From positions 1-48,839 of the forward strand of contig CAYWVO010000026.1 in NCBI GenBank assembly GCA_964461835.1: DNA of 48,839 nucleotides. The letters run 5' to 3'. The notes under the pieces were generated by a model, which saw nothing but the letters and a program-made list of their open reading frames with translations, ran no database searches and was not told the origin of the DNA. This DNA comes from CAYWVO01 sp964461835. GTDB lineage: Bacteria; Zixibacteria; MSB-5A5; WJJR01; JAJRUJ01. Position numbers and translations under genes: made by a program. Below are positions 25,628 to 34,786 of the stretch, one piece after another (within the stretch, counting starts at the first letter, position 1; every line of letters begins with the position of its first letter).

Positions 25628-26215
25628 ATGGGAATCGACATTTTACCAAAGTTCATAAGGGAGAATTACGAAGTTCATGAATGGAAACACGCCATTGCGG
25701 TGTTGAAAACGGATTTTCCTGAGGAATTTCAAGAAGTGATTGACGTCTTGACTGAATTTCGCTTACGTAAGAGCTGGATTGAGGTTGGAGGAGGACGCAA
25801 GTCGAAGGTATCCAATGCAATCGACGATTCTTTATTAAGCAAAGGCTGGATAGAGAAGGAGTTTGGAACTAAAATAGTCATTGACGAAGACAGCATCGAG
25901 AGTCCAACGCACAAGGTAGACTGTGTCAAGAACGGCGTTGCTCTGGAGATTGAGTGGAACAACAAAGATCCGTTTTTCGACCGTGACCTCAACAATTTCA
26001 GATTACTGTTCGAGTTACGAGCTATCAGCGTAGGAATTATCGTGACGCGCTGTGATGAGTTACAGGATGTATTCGTCAAACTGGGAAGGGGAAAATCTTA
26101 CGGGGCTTCAACCACGCACATGAGTAAGCTTCTTCCAAAAATCGAAGGCGGCGGGGGCGGTGGATGTCCGATTCTTGTGTTTGGGATAAAAAAGACGCTG
26201 TATATTGAGGATTAA
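25628..26215 (+). CDS. Type II restriction endonuclease, BglII/BstYI family
   Basis: A 195-residue protein. HKVDCVKNGVALEIEWNNKDPFFDRDLNNFR is the catalytic core of BglII/BstYI-type enzymes, a PD-(D/E)XK variant in which Asp98, Glu107 and Glu109 would hold the metal. IIVTRCDEL and the C-terminal Gly-rich loop before CPILVFG also fit the family. BstYI cuts RGATCY and BglII AGATCT; the site of this enzyme cannot be read from sequence. The gene is clearly AT-richer than its neighbours, a sign of recent acquisition. It is followed after 4 nt by its presumed methyltransferase. Confidence 0.85.
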   Translation: MGIDILPKFIRENYEVHEWKHAIAVLKTDFPEEFQEVIDVLTEFRLRKSWIEVGGGRKSKVSNAIDDSLLSKGWIEKEFGTKIVIDEDSIESPTHKVDCVKNGVALEIEWNNKDPFFDRDLNNFRLLFELRAISVGIIVTRCDELQDVFVKLGRGKSYGASTTHMSKLLPKIEGGGGGGCPILVFGIKKTLYIED

Positions 26216-26219
26216 TGAA

Positions 26220-26894
26220 ATGGCAACGAGGCAAATATTTAGTCCTGCCGAAGATTTCGCTCAAAGTATTAGAGGTTCTTTCGGAGCGATTTTAGCGGAC
26301 CCGCCCTGGCGTTTCACCAATCGCACCGGCAAAATGGCTCCCGAACACAAAAGATTATCACGTTATTCTACGCTGACTCTCAAAGAAATTCTGCAAATTC
26401 CAGTGGCATCCGTGGCTGCTCCCCAATCCCATTTATATCTCTGGGTGCCAAATGCATTACTGGTAGAGGGCCTACGAGTGATGGAAGCCTGGGGGTTCAC
26501 CTACAAAACGAATCTCGTCTGGCATAAAGTCCGCAAAGATGGTGGTCCTGACGGCCGAGGTGTCGGCTTTTATTTTCGTAACACCACTGAATTGATTTTG
26601 TTTGGAATCCGGGGCAAATTGCGCACGCTTCGACCAGGCAGAAGTCAAGTAAATATGATACGCAGCGCGAAACGAGAGCATTCACGAAAACCAGATGAGC
26701 TTTATTCAATCATTGAAGCTTGTAGCCCAGGTCCGTATTTGGAGCTTTTTGCACGTGGGACCCGTCCCAAATGGAAGCAGTGGGGCAACGAAGTAGAAGA
26801 ATACAAGCTTGATTGGCCCACATATAAAAACAACTCACAAGAAAAAAACACCAAGACATCGGCTAATCAAGAACTCAACTTCCCGCCACTCTGA
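26220..26894 (+). CDS. MT-A70-family DNA adenine methyltransferase
   Basis: A 224-residue MT-A70 protein with ILADPPWRF (DPPW catalytic motif, residues 27-30), HLYLWVPNALLVEGLRVMEAWGF and YLELFARGTRPKW, the SAM-binding end of this permuted family. Prokaryotic members are DNA N6-adenine methyltransferases, so it should protect host sites against the adjacent endonuclease (inference from pairing). The start is ATG 26220, 4 nt after the endonuclease stop, with GAGG upstream; a TTG at 26205 would overlap. Same low GC as the endonuclease. Confidence 0.87.
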   Translation: MATRQIFSPAEDFAQSIRGSFGAILADPPWRFTNRTGKMAPEHKRLSRYSTLTLKEILQIPVASVAAPQSHLYLWVPNALLVEGLRVMEAWGFTYKTNLVWHKVRKDGGPDGRGVGFYFRNTTELILFGIRGKLRTLRPGRSQVNMIRSAKREHSRKPDELYSIIEACSPGPYLELFARGTRPKWKQWGNEVEEYKLDWPTYKNNSQEKNTKTSANQELNFPPL

Positions 26895-26994
26895 GTGTCT
26901 TGTCTCCTTTGCCAATGCTCTGTTCATCCCTTTTATTGTACTGGTCAGGGGCGCAGGGTAGACTCGCACGAAGTCGCAACGGAAGACCAGCATT

Positions 26995-27915
26995 GTGAAC
27001 GACACCTATATCCGCGTCGAAAACCTCCGCAAAACCTACGGCGACATTGTCGCAGTCAATGATGTATCATTCTCCATAGCCCAGGGAGAAGTGTTCGGCC
27101 TGCTCGGGCCAAACGGCGCCGGGAAAACGACCACCCTGGAGATCATGGAAGGCCTGCGCCGCGCGGACAGCGGGACGATTCATATCGCCGGTCTAGAATT
27201 GCCCCGGCAACTCGATCAACTCAAGCAGATAATCGGCGTGCAATTGCAGGCGACCTCGCTTTACGATCGGATCACGGTCGGTGAGGCTCTCTCACTCTTT
27301 GCCGGCTACTATCGTAAGGCCCGCAGTGTTGAGGAACTGCTTCAGTTGGTTTCTCTGGAGGAGAAACGCGGTGCGTTCGTAAAAAATCTCTCCGGGGGCC
27401 AACTTCAGCGGTTAGCGCTGGCGCTGGCATTAGTCAACGATCCGGAGTTGGTATTTTTGGATGAGCCGACCACCGGCCTCGATCCGCAGGCCCGGCAGAA
27501 TGTCTGGGCGATTATCGAAAAGATGAAGACCGAGGGCCGCACGGTCATTCTCACCACGCATTACATGGAGGAGGCCGAACGCCTCGCCGATCGGGTCGCG
27601 GTGATTGATCGTGGGCAGATTATCGCCATGGATACACCACCAGTCCTCATTCGTATGCTGGGTACGCGCGGGAAGATCGAATGTTCGGTGGATAACAATT
27701 TACCCCTCGATGAGGTTGAAGCAATTCCCGGCGTGACCGAAGTCAAGACTGCGGACGGGCAGTTGTCGTTCAATGTCGATGAAGTCAAACCGGCATTGAC
27801 TGCACTGTTGAGTATCGCGGAACAGCATGGGGTAACGCTGGAGGATATCCATGTCAGCCGCCCGAACCTGGAGGATGTCTTCCTTCACCTCACCGGGCAT
27901 CGCTTACGGGAATAG
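26995..27915 (+). CDS. ABC transporter ATP-binding protein (DrrA-type)
   Basis: 306 residues, start GTG. Walker A GPNGAGKTT (38-46), signature LSGGQ (132-136), Walker B LVFLDEPTTGLD (about 152-163) and H-loop TTHYMEEAERLADR are all intact, so it should hydrolyse ATP. The extra C-terminal 75 residues, ending PNLEDVFLHLTGHRL, are typical of exporters of the DrrA/NodI/YadG type. It forms an exporter with the permease that starts 6 nt after its stop. Cargo unknown. Confidence 0.92.
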   Translation: MNDTYIRVENLRKTYGDIVAVNDVSFSIAQGEVFGLLGPNGAGKTTTLEIMEGLRRADSGTIHIAGLELPRQLDQLKQIIGVQLQATSLYDRITVGEALSLFAGYYRKARSVEELLQLVSLEEKRGAFVKNLSGGQLQRLALALALVNDPELVFLDEPTTGLDPQARQNVWAIIEKMKTEGRTVILTTHYMEEAERLADRVAVIDRGQIIAMDTPPVLIRMLGTRGKIECSVDNNLPLDEVEAIPGVTEVKTADGQLSFNVDEVKPALTALLSIAEQHGVTLEDIHVSRPNLEDVFLHLTGHRLRE

Positions 27916-27921
27916 GATGAC

Positions 27922-29022
27922 ATGATCGGTTTACTATATCGACAAATTGTCCTGCACATGAAATTATTCATACGGGAGAAAGCGTCGGTCTTCTGGTCCT
28001 ACGCCTTCCCGGTGTTTCTCATCTTGCTCTTTGGTGCGGTATTCAGCGGCGGCGATAAATCACCGTTTACGCTTGGTGTGGGGGTGGCGGATCAGGATCA
28101 GAGCATGATGTCGCAGATCCTGATCGACAGCGCCCTCAGCCGGGTGCCCACCTTCAACGTCTACGAGGGCGAGCTGGATTCACTGCTGACCCGTTTGAAA
28201 AACGGCCGGGGTACAATGGTGGTAGAAATCCCCGAGGGGTTTGGCGACAGTGTGCTCAGTGGCGGCATCTCAGTACGTGTGCATTATAATGAATCGAACA
28301 TCCAGAATAATCCGACCGCCCAGGCGGTGATGGAAGTCATTGAATACCACTTCGCGCAACGGATGCGTGGATTCACACCACCTCTCCAGTTTGAGAATGT
28401 CGTGGTCGGCAGCGAGGAAAAAGAATGGTCGTATATCGATTACCTGTTGCCCGGTCTGGTCGGCATGTCGATTATGAGCACGTGTCTCTTCGCGATTGGC
28501 TTTGTGCTGATTATGTACCGCGAAAAGGGGAATCTCAAGCGGCTGGAGGTCACCCCGCTCCCCAAGTGGGTGTATATCGTGGGGATGATTATTCAGCGGA
28601 CAGTGATTATTTTCACTCAGGCCGTCTTGCTGCTGGCAATCGCCGTGGTGGTGTTCGGTGCACATGTCTACGGCAGCCTCTGGCAGGGCTTTGTGTTTAT
28701 GTTATTGGGGATGTCGACGTTTATCTCGCTTGGCTTTTTGATCGCTGCCCGTATCTCCAAAACCGAGACCGGCGCCGGTGTGACGAACGTCATCTTTTTC
28801 CCGATGATGTTTCTCTCGGGCACCTTCTTCCCGGTTAACAACCTGCCGGATTTCCTCAAACCGTTACTCTATGCGTTGCCGCTAAAATATCTCGTCGAAG
28901 GTTTGCGCAAAATTCTGGTTCAGGGCGCGTCGATCACGTCACTGGGATTAGAAATCGCAGTGCTGGCCGGCTGCACGGTTGTGTTCTTTGCGATTTCGGT
29001 GAAGATGTTCCGCTGGCAGTAG
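27922..29022 (+). CDS. ABC-2 type transporter permease
   Basis: A 366-residue ABC-2 permease. One N-terminal membrane helix (VFWSYAFPVFLILLFGAVF) is followed by an extracytoplasmic domain of about 130 residues (LTRLKNGRGTMVVEIPEGF), then five hydrophobic segments including GLVGMSIMSTCLFAIGFVLI and the ABC-2 signature near MFLSGTFFPVNNLPDFLKPLLYALPLKYLVEGLR. This long layout matches the YhgE/YbhS-like group of drug or polymer exporters. Translationally close to the ATPase gene, forming one operon. Confidence 0.9.
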   Translation: MIGLLYRQIVLHMKLFIREKASVFWSYAFPVFLILLFGAVFSGGDKSPFTLGVGVADQDQSMMSQILIDSALSRVPTFNVYEGELDSLLTRLKNGRGTMVVEIPEGFGDSVLSGGISVRVHYNESNIQNNPTAQAVMEVIEYHFAQRMRGFTPPLQFENVVVGSEEKEWSYIDYLLPGLVGMSIMSTCLFAIGFVLIMYREKGNLKRLEVTPLPKWVYIVGMIIQRTVIIFTQAVLLLAIAVVVFGAHVYGSLWQGFVFMLLGMSTFISLGFLIAARISKTETGAGVTNVIFFPMMFLSGTFFPVNNLPDFLKPLLYALPLKYLVEGLRKILVQGASITSLGLEIAVLAGCTVVFFAISVKMFRWQ

Positions 29023-29342
29023 AACGTTCCTTGGAATCGTAGGTCTAAGCCCTTCTATGTGCGCCGCAGATGTCTCGCCTGGCCATTCGATTGAATTTAC
29101 CAGAACCACCCAACTATGTCATCCCGGCTTTGAACCCGGATCCAGTTGGGGGCGGTAAGGGAAATCGAAAGTCGAAACTCTTGAGGTTGCCACCCGCTAC
29201 GGATACGTGCGCGGCAGGCCTTTAACCTGCGCGAGCGATGGGATCCGGCTGAATTCATAATCTCGCCATTCCCTGTCGCGGCGGAGAATCCCGTTCCCCG
29301 TACGGCCGCAACGGTGGCACGAATTAGCGTACATGCCCGCCG

Positions 29343-29625
29343 CCCCACGGGGAGCGCGGCCCTTCCTTACCGATAAGCATTATCGCCAGGTATGGATAGC
29401 GATGGGTATCATTTCGTGTGAAAAATGATACGGGACAAAAAATGGCCCCGGCGGAGCGGGCAACTAGATCACAAAAACCAGTCAGCCCCAAGGGCTGACC
29501 GGCACACTAATCGTGGCATTCTCGTTTGAATCGCACAGCCCCCTTGCTGCGCAAGGGGAAAATGGATTCCGGATCAAGTCCGGAATGACACGGTTGATAG
29601 ACATCGCTCACTGCGACCAAATCCC
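29343..29625. repeat. 283-bp direct repeat, copy 1
   Basis: Aligns without gaps to 29858-30140 at a constant offset of 515, with only a few mismatches. It contains hairpins GTATCATTT/AAATGATAC (29406-29431) and GTCAGCCC/GGGCTGAC (29481-29499). Confidence 0.9.
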
Positions 29626-29688
29626 GTCGCTCCTGGAAACCCTGATCTCCGGGTGCGCGTTCCGCACTCCCTCAGATCAGGGCCACGC
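29615..29688. repeat. REP unit of the RayT-associated family
   Basis: Begins GACCAAATCCCGTCGC, has AAACCCTGATCTCCGGG and ends CCCTCAGATCAGGGCCACGC, the same order as the copies at 34787 (reverse) and 48683. Its first 11 bases are the end of direct repeat copy 1. Confidence 0.75.
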
Positions 29689-29857
29689 ACCCGCCGCGAG
29701 CGGCGGGCAACGGGATTCCTGCTTTCGCAGGAATGACGGGTTGGGCCACTTCTGTTTAGTTTGATCGAACGGGCAGGTTAAAGACCTGCCGCGCACACCG
29801 GCGTCCTGCTACCAAATCCGACGAACGGGCAGGCTGCCTGCCGCGCACCACCATGCA

Positions 29858-30140
29858 CCCCACGGGGAGCGCGGCCCTTCCTTACCGATAAGCATTATCG
29901 CCAGGTATGGATAGCGATGGGTATCATTTCGTGTGAAAAATGATACGGGACAAAAAATGGCCCCGGCGGAGCGGGCAACTAGATCACAAAAACCAGTCAG
30001 CCCCAAGGGCTGACCGGCACACTAATCGTGGCATTATCGTTTCAATCGCACACCCCCCTTGCTGCGCAAGGGGAAAATGGATTCCGACTCAAGTCCGGAA
30101 TGACACGGTTGATAGACATCGCTCACGGCGACCAAATCCC
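29858..30140. repeat. 283-bp direct repeat, copy 2
   Basis: Second copy of 29343-29625. It ends at ACCAAATCCC, exactly where the REP unit begins in copy 1, so the REP here is cut off. Confidence 0.9.
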
Positions 30141-30256
30141 CCGGGATTTCTCACTTTGGGTGGGGTACCCGTAATCGTAACTGCAGGGGATATAATGCGG
30201 CCCCGCGTATGGGGTTACGCGGGGACACGGAGGTCGGTGTATGTCAAAGTGCCATG

Positions 30257-31393
30257 CTAACGGCCGAAACGAAATCCTCGTCCACCCGGACCGTGTCCGG
30301 GGCCACGGCCGCCGGGGCCACCACGACCGGGCATCAGGTCTTTCAGCGCTTCGAAAATCTTGGCCTGGTCTTCATCTAACACCGCTAAAATCGAGGCTGC
30401 TGCATTCTCCCGAATCTCCTGAGCCTGGTCGCGCAGTGCCTCGCGATCGGCATCCCGATCCCGCATCTGTTCATGCAGCTCGACCATTTGTTCGTGCGCA
30501 TCCATCATGATCGACTCGATCTGATCGCGCTGGGAATCAGTCAGGCCGAGGACATTGGTCAGAAAATCGAGGTGCCGTTCCTGGCGTTCGGCAAAATTCG
30601 CCTGCCGTTCGGCGGAACGCTCCTCGTGCCGTTCATCGCGGATCGCTTCCAGTTGTTCCAGTTGTTCCGGTGTCAGGATACTTTCCATGGTCTCGCGCAT
30701 CGATTCATGCAGCGCGCGCATCTGTTCACGCGTGGCCTCATCGGGACGACCGGGATTTTGCTGCATGAGTTCACGGATCGATTCGCGCATTTCCTGATGG
30801 GCCGCCCGCAGTTGTTCGATTTGTTCGTCGGTCAATTCCAGTTGGTCGGCCATTTCTTCCAGATGTCTTTGCATGAAGCCGTGACCTTCACCTCTCATGC
30901 CGTGTTGCCCAGGTCCACGTCCTTGGCCCCGCTGACCCTGGAGTTGCTGCCGGCGTTCTTGCCGATGCTCTTCAAGGAACTCGATCAGGGCGACCAATTG
31001 GTCGTTGTCGAGAATATCCGCGCTCGTCACGAGGAAGGTGTGCATCGGCGGCGGACCGTCCGGTCGGTTGAACCGACCGGGGCGTTCACCGGGTTGGCGG
31101 TTCTGGCGATTTTGCTGCCGTTCGGCACGCTGTTCTTCCATCGCCGTATTGAGCGCCGTCAACGCTGCTTCCATTTCGGTCTTTTGCTCGTCGGTGAGAT
31201 TCAACTCATCAGCGAGGTCGTCAATGGACGGCGGATTGAAACCGGTCAACTGGCCATCAGTGCCGGGGACCGCAGACCCGAGCGCAGTGGCGCCGGAGTT
31301 GGACGCGGAATCCTGGCAACCGACAAACGCCGCCAGAGCCATCAGCAAAATTCCCAGCCCCAGGCCTTGACGAATTTTGGTCATGTGTTTCAT
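30257..31393 (-). CDS. Lipoprotein with Spy/CpxP-like LTxxQ repeats
   Basis: A 378-residue protein. A signal peptide (LGLGILLMALAAFVGC) ends in a lipobox-like Cys at about residue 26. The mature part is strongly helical, charged and Gln/Glu/Arg-rich, with four LTxxQ motifs (LTDEQKTEM, LTDEQIEQL, LTPEQLEQL, LTDSQRDQI) as in the periplasmic chaperones Spy and CpxP, which normally have two. The C-terminus is a Gly/Arg/Pro tail (GGRGPGHGPGGRGFRFGR). A perfect GGAGG precedes the ATG. It follows a two-component system and another exported protein on the same strand, a layout that recalls Cpx-type envelope-stress circuits (inference). Confidence 0.78.
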   Translation of the reverse strand: MKHMTKIRQGLGLGILLMALAAFVGCQDSASNSGATALGSAVPGTDGQLTGFNPPSIDDLADELNLTDEQKTEMEAALTALNTAMEEQRAERQQNRQNRQPGERPGRFNRPDGPPPMHTFLVTSADILDNDQLVALIEFLEEHRQERRQQLQGQRGQGRGPGQHGMRGEGHGFMQRHLEEMADQLELTDEQIEQLRAAHQEMRESIRELMQQNPGRPDEATREQMRALHESMRETMESILTPEQLEQLEAIRDERHEERSAERQANFAERQERHLDFLTNVLGLTDSQRDQIESIMMDAHEQMVELHEQMRDRDADREALRDQAQEIRENAAASILAVLDEDQAKIFEALKDLMPGRGGPGGRGPGHGPGGRGFRFGR

Positions 31394-31438
31394 TGTGCCC
31401 TCCTTTGGTAGAGGCGATTACATGGTTGTATGTGCGTA

Positions 31439-32308
31439 CTATTTATTTTCTGTTTGATTGATTTCGTCCTCAGCTAAAGTCACCGTAGTCCAAATTTTCA
31501 GTGGATCAGGAATTTCCGGTCGGTCGCCCCCGCGCATCCCGCCGAATCCGCCACGCCCGCGCATGCCGCCCCGGCCACCCATGCCGCCGCGGCCACCCAT
31601 GCCGCCGCGTCCGCCCATCCGGTCACGCATCATGTTGCGCATTTCACCCCGATCGAATTCCGGTGTCTCAATGCCGACATCAATTTTCTCTCCGGGCGTG
31701 GCCTGGAAACTGGTTGGCAGGACTTCAGAGGTGTGCAACGGGACCTGCAATTCGTAAATCAACCAGTCGTCCTGCTTGCCGAGACGCGCGTAGATCCCGT
31801 CCGGGTCGGTGTTGGCAAACTGTGTTATCTCGCCGTCGCCATTGACAATGCCGATGACGTCGAGAGATTTTGCGAATTGTGCTTTGAGTGAATCGATGTC
31901 TCTTTCTCCACGAATTTCGGTACGAGGATCGGAGTTACCGGGCAATTGTCCCATACTCAGTGTTCCAATGGGAAACCGCACGCCGAATTCTTTGTCCTTA
32001 CCTCCGTTCTCATCGAGCCAGACAGTTAATCCCCGAACAAACAGTTGGCGCTGAATCGTCGGATCATTGGTGGCAATTAACACATAGAGCCTCTCGCCGT
32101 CGTTTTGCACGCCGAGGGCGAGATTTTCATCCTCGATTTTATTGCGCAGCCCGTCCCATTCTGCCGCAGTACCGTCAATGGTGATTTTTCCGGTCAGCCA
32201 GGCGCTGGAAAGCTTTTGGGTGCCGGCCTGAGCGGTAGAAGTGAACAGCAATCCGCTCATGATCAGTACCGGCAATGTGCGAATTGAAAGTATTTGTCGA
32301 CCCATCAT
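31439..32308 (-). CDS. Exported protein with CBM9-like domain and Gly-Arg-Met repeats
   Basis: 289 residues. Signal peptide (LPVLIMSGLLFTSTAQA). Residues about 38-215 look like a family-9 carbohydrate-binding (DOMON-like) beta-sandwich: KITIDGTAAEWDGL near the start, ERLYVLIATNDPTI, LTVWLDENGGKDKEFGVRFPIG and WLIYELQVPL. A GGRGGM tract (about 228-258) follows, then a short end. Domain type is moderately sure; ligand unknown. Gap to the lipoprotein gene is only 45 bp, so the two are probably co-expressed, and both carry Gly/Arg-rich stretches. Confidence 0.7.
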   Translation of the reverse strand: MMGRQILSIRTLPVLIMSGLLFTSTAQAGTQKLSSAWLTGKITIDGTAAEWDGLRNKIEDENLALGVQNDGERLYVLIATNDPTIQRQLFVRGLTVWLDENGGKDKEFGVRFPIGTLSMGQLPGNSDPRTEIRGERDIDSLKAQFAKSLDVIGIVNGDGEITQFANTDPDGIYARLGKQDDWLIYELQVPLHTSEVLPTSFQATPGEKIDVGIETPEFDRGEMRNMMRDRMGGRGGMGGRGGMGGRGGMRGRGGFGGMRGGDRPEIPDPLKIWTTVTLAEDEINQTENK

Positions 32309-32508
32309 CCCTCTGTCCCTTCACTGATTGTGAGCGGGTTCCGTTTTTGTTTTCGTCTGTTTGTACTCAGGAAATATTGCAGAAGTGTGGCAGGCGTGCG
32401 GCAAATGACGACAAGAGTGCGGCATGTTGGTGGCCTGATACTGCGTGGCGTTTAGTGCCGGTGTCGGGTTTCTCGGTATCCGCCACGACGGATTCCTCCG
32501 AACCCGGC

Positions 32509-33996
32509 CTACGGCACAGCGGGCAATTCAATCATGATTTTGGCGCCGGACGGGGAATTGTTTTCTGCGCGTATCTCCCCGTGGTGCATTTGGATAATCT
32601 CTTTAGCGATCGCCAGCCCCAGGCCCGAGCCGCCGGTTGAGCGGGCTTCGTCCGCGCGATAAAAACGGTCGAACACCCGCGGCAAGTCCTCCTGCGGGAA
32701 TCCTGGACCGTCATCGGTGACCTCAAGGCGATGGACTGTGTCGGAATTCGCGGAAATTGTGGTCATGGACAGGGTAACTGTCCCACCCGATGGCACATAC
32801 CTTAACGCATTGGTCAGCAGATTTTCCAGCACCTGTTCAAGTCGCCGGCCATCGCCGTCGACCCATGCCGGATCTCGGTCGTCTTCCCATTGTAGGGAAA
32901 TGTTGGCGTCGGCAAAGCGTGATTGAAACCGCGACACGGTGTTACGGCAGAGCTCGGCCCAGTTGAGCCGTTCGGTTTCCAGCTTGACTGCTCGCGATTC
33001 CAGACGCGCCAGGTCGAGCAAGTCCTGAATCAAAAAATCCATGCGTTTGGCTTCACCAAGGACATTGGTGAGGTAGTTCTCCCGTTCGGTGTCGTCCAGC
33101 GTCACTGACGGTTCAAGTAGGGTTTCGGTATAGCCGCGGATGGAGGTGAGTGGGGTGGCAAGTTCGTGCGAGATGTCCGCGAGGAGTTGCTTTCGTTGCA
33201 ATTCACCCTCTTCTACTCGGGCTTTGGCCTCGGCGAGGTTTTGGGTCATATGATTGAGCCGTTGTGCGAGTTGGCCGAGTTCATCGCGTCCCAGATTCGG
33301 CACCCGCACACTCAAATCACCCTCGGCGACGCGTGCGGCCAGATTGTCCAACATTCGCAATCGCCGCGACATCAGGCGAAACATGATCAGCCCGGCAGCG
33401 CCGGCGACCAGAATCGCCAACGGCAAGCTATAGAGTAACGGTCGTGGCAGGATCGGCGGCAAAAACGGGAAACGACGCGGCGGCATCCACGCAATCACCT
33501 GGCCGAGCACGTCGCTGTCGACAGTTACCGGATACCGAACGGTATAGTGATCGGTAAGGCGTTGCGCCAGTTCGCGACGTGGTCCGCGATTTGGCGACCA
33601 TCTTCCCGGCGCTTCACGGGAGTGGGGCCAACGCGGATGTTCGGGAATACTATCGAGGATTTCATTTAAGATACGGCGGTGACGACCGGTAAGCGGCCGA
33701 TCGAGAAACAGTCGGCCGTCACTGCGGCGATAGGCCAGGAAGATCGGCGCGTTTTCCTGACGATAGTGGTTAAGGATGCTTTCGATACTTTCCAGGGAAT
33801 TGGCCTGATGCGCGGCGGCGATTTCATTGGCCGCATTCCGCGCCGCGCTGTTGGCCCGGCTGTGCGCCAGTTGTGTGGAAATCGGTTCGATAATCAAAAA
33901 TACCAACAGGACATTCAGGATAAAGGTAACAATCATCACCGCCAGGAACGCCCCGGCGAAGGTCCAGAATAAACTGGGAAATCGCAGCCGTTTCAT
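32509..33996 (-). CDS. Sensor histidine kinase (HAMP, HisKA, HATPase)
   Basis: A 495-residue membrane kinase. TM1 is near residues 12-36 (AVMIVTFILNVLLVFLIIEP). A periplasmic sensor region of about 130 residues, rich in Arg and His, follows, then TM2 (LYSLPLAILVAGAAGLIMF) and a HAMP domain (RVAEGDLSVRVPNLGRDELGQL). The phospho-acceptor His lies in DISHELATPLTSIRGYTETLL. The ATP-binding boxes are NLLTNALRYVPSGG, VTDDGPGFPQEDLPRVFDRFYR and GGSGLGLAIAKEI. Its ATG overlaps the response-regulator stop by one base. The signal is unknown; envelope stress is suggested by the Spy-like gene downstream. Confidence 0.93.
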   Translation of the reverse strand: MKRLRFPSLFWTFAGAFLAVMIVTFILNVLLVFLIIEPISTQLAHSRANSAARNAANEIAAAHQANSLESIESILNHYRQENAPIFLAYRRSDGRLFLDRPLTGRHRRILNEILDSIPEHPRWPHSREAPGRWSPNRGPRRELAQRLTDHYTVRYPVTVDSDVLGQVIAWMPPRRFPFLPPILPRPLLYSLPLAILVAGAAGLIMFRLMSRRLRMLDNLAARVAEGDLSVRVPNLGRDELGQLAQRLNHMTQNLAEAKARVEEGELQRKQLLADISHELATPLTSIRGYTETLLEPSVTLDDTERENYLTNVLGEAKRMDFLIQDLLDLARLESRAVKLETERLNWAELCRNTVSRFQSRFADANISLQWEDDRDPAWVDGDGRRLEQVLENLLTNALRYVPSGGTVTLSMTTISANSDTVHRLEVTDDGPGFPQEDLPRVFDRFYRADEARSTGGSGLGLAIAKEIIQMHHGEIRAENNSPSGAKIMIELPAVP

Positions 33997-34682
33997 TACG
34001 CAACACCTTCGGCAAACCGGTAGCCGGCGCCCCAGACGGTCTGGATATATTGGGGTTTAGCGGGATCGGGTTCCAATTTTCGGCGGAGGCGGCTGATCAC
34101 GCTGTCGATCGAGCGGCTGTCGACCACCCGGTCTTCCCCCCAGACATGTTCCATCAGTGCCTCCCGCGAGTACACCCGCCCAGGGTGTAACGCCAGAAAA
34201 TGCAAGACATCGAACTCCAGCGTGGTAATCTCCACCGGCGTGCCGGATTTTTCGACTTCCCGGCGGGACGGATCAATACGCAACTCGCGGCGAGTGAGGA
34301 TTTCGTCTCCCGAGGTCGAAGTCACTCGGCGTAACAACGCGCGCACGCGGGCAACCAGTTCGCGGGTGCTGAACGGCTTGGTGAGATAATCATCCGCGCC
34401 GAGCTCAAATCCCAGCACTTTATCGCCCTCGCTGGAACGCGCGGTCAGCATGAGTATCGGTACGTTACTCTGCTTGCGAATGCGGCGGGTGACTTCCAGC
34501 CCGTCAATTTTGGGGATCATTAAATCAAGGACGATCAACGCCGGGTCGGTTCGTTCGAATTCGCGCAAAGCAATGTCACCGTCGAACGCCTGCACACAAG
34601 CAAACCCGGCGGCCTCCAGGTTCTTGGTGACCAGCTCGGCGATATTGCGGTCGTCCTCTATGATAAGAATCGTCTGCACCAT
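33996..34682 (-). CDS. OmpR/PhoB-family response regulator
   Basis: 228 residues. Receiver domain with acidic pair ED (9-11), phospho-acceptor Asp53 (LIVLDLMIPK), LTARSS and the Lys of YLTKPFS. The C-terminal winged helix (RELRIDPSRREVEKSG..., SIDSVISRLRRKLEPDP, YIQTVWGAGYRF) binds DNA as in OmpR and PhoB. Partner of the adjacent kinase by 1-bp overlap. Likely targets are the downstream exported-protein genes, not shown by any operator I can see. Confidence 0.94.
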   Translation of the reverse strand: MVQTILIIEDDRNIAELVTKNLEAAGFACVQAFDGDIALREFERTDPALIVLDLMIPKIDGLEVTRRIRKQSNVPILMLTARSSEGDKVLGFELGADDYLTKPFSTRELVARVRALLRRVTSTSGDEILTRRELRIDPSRREVEKSGTPVEITTLEFDVLHFLALHPGRVYSREALMEHVWGEDRVVDSRSIDSVISRLRRKLEPDPAKPQYIQTVWGAGYRFAEGVA

Positions 34683-34786
34683 GCAGCCATTCTGACAGTG
34701 AAATCACCGGTTGTCAAGGAAATGTAGCAGAGCATAGAGTGGGTGTTCTGCACTCACCATTTCTTGGCTGGTGTACGTCCGGGCTG

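Larger units (their letters stand above)
29023..30256. other. 1.2-kb gene-free repeat mosaic
   Basis: No supported gene. It contains a 283-bp direct repeat pair (29343 and 29858), a full REP unit (29615-29688), three GGCAGG...CCTGCC palindromes (29208, 29767, 29823), an ATTCCTGC/GCAGGAAT palindrome (29715-29739) and CCGGATCAAGTCCGG units near 29570 and 30085. Short frames are repeat shadows. Confidence 0.7.

Noticed and set aside
29343..30140. CRISPR-like array in the 29-30 kb repeat region
   Set aside because: The repeats are long, only two copies, unevenly spaced and mixed with palindromes; no short regular repeat-spacer pattern.
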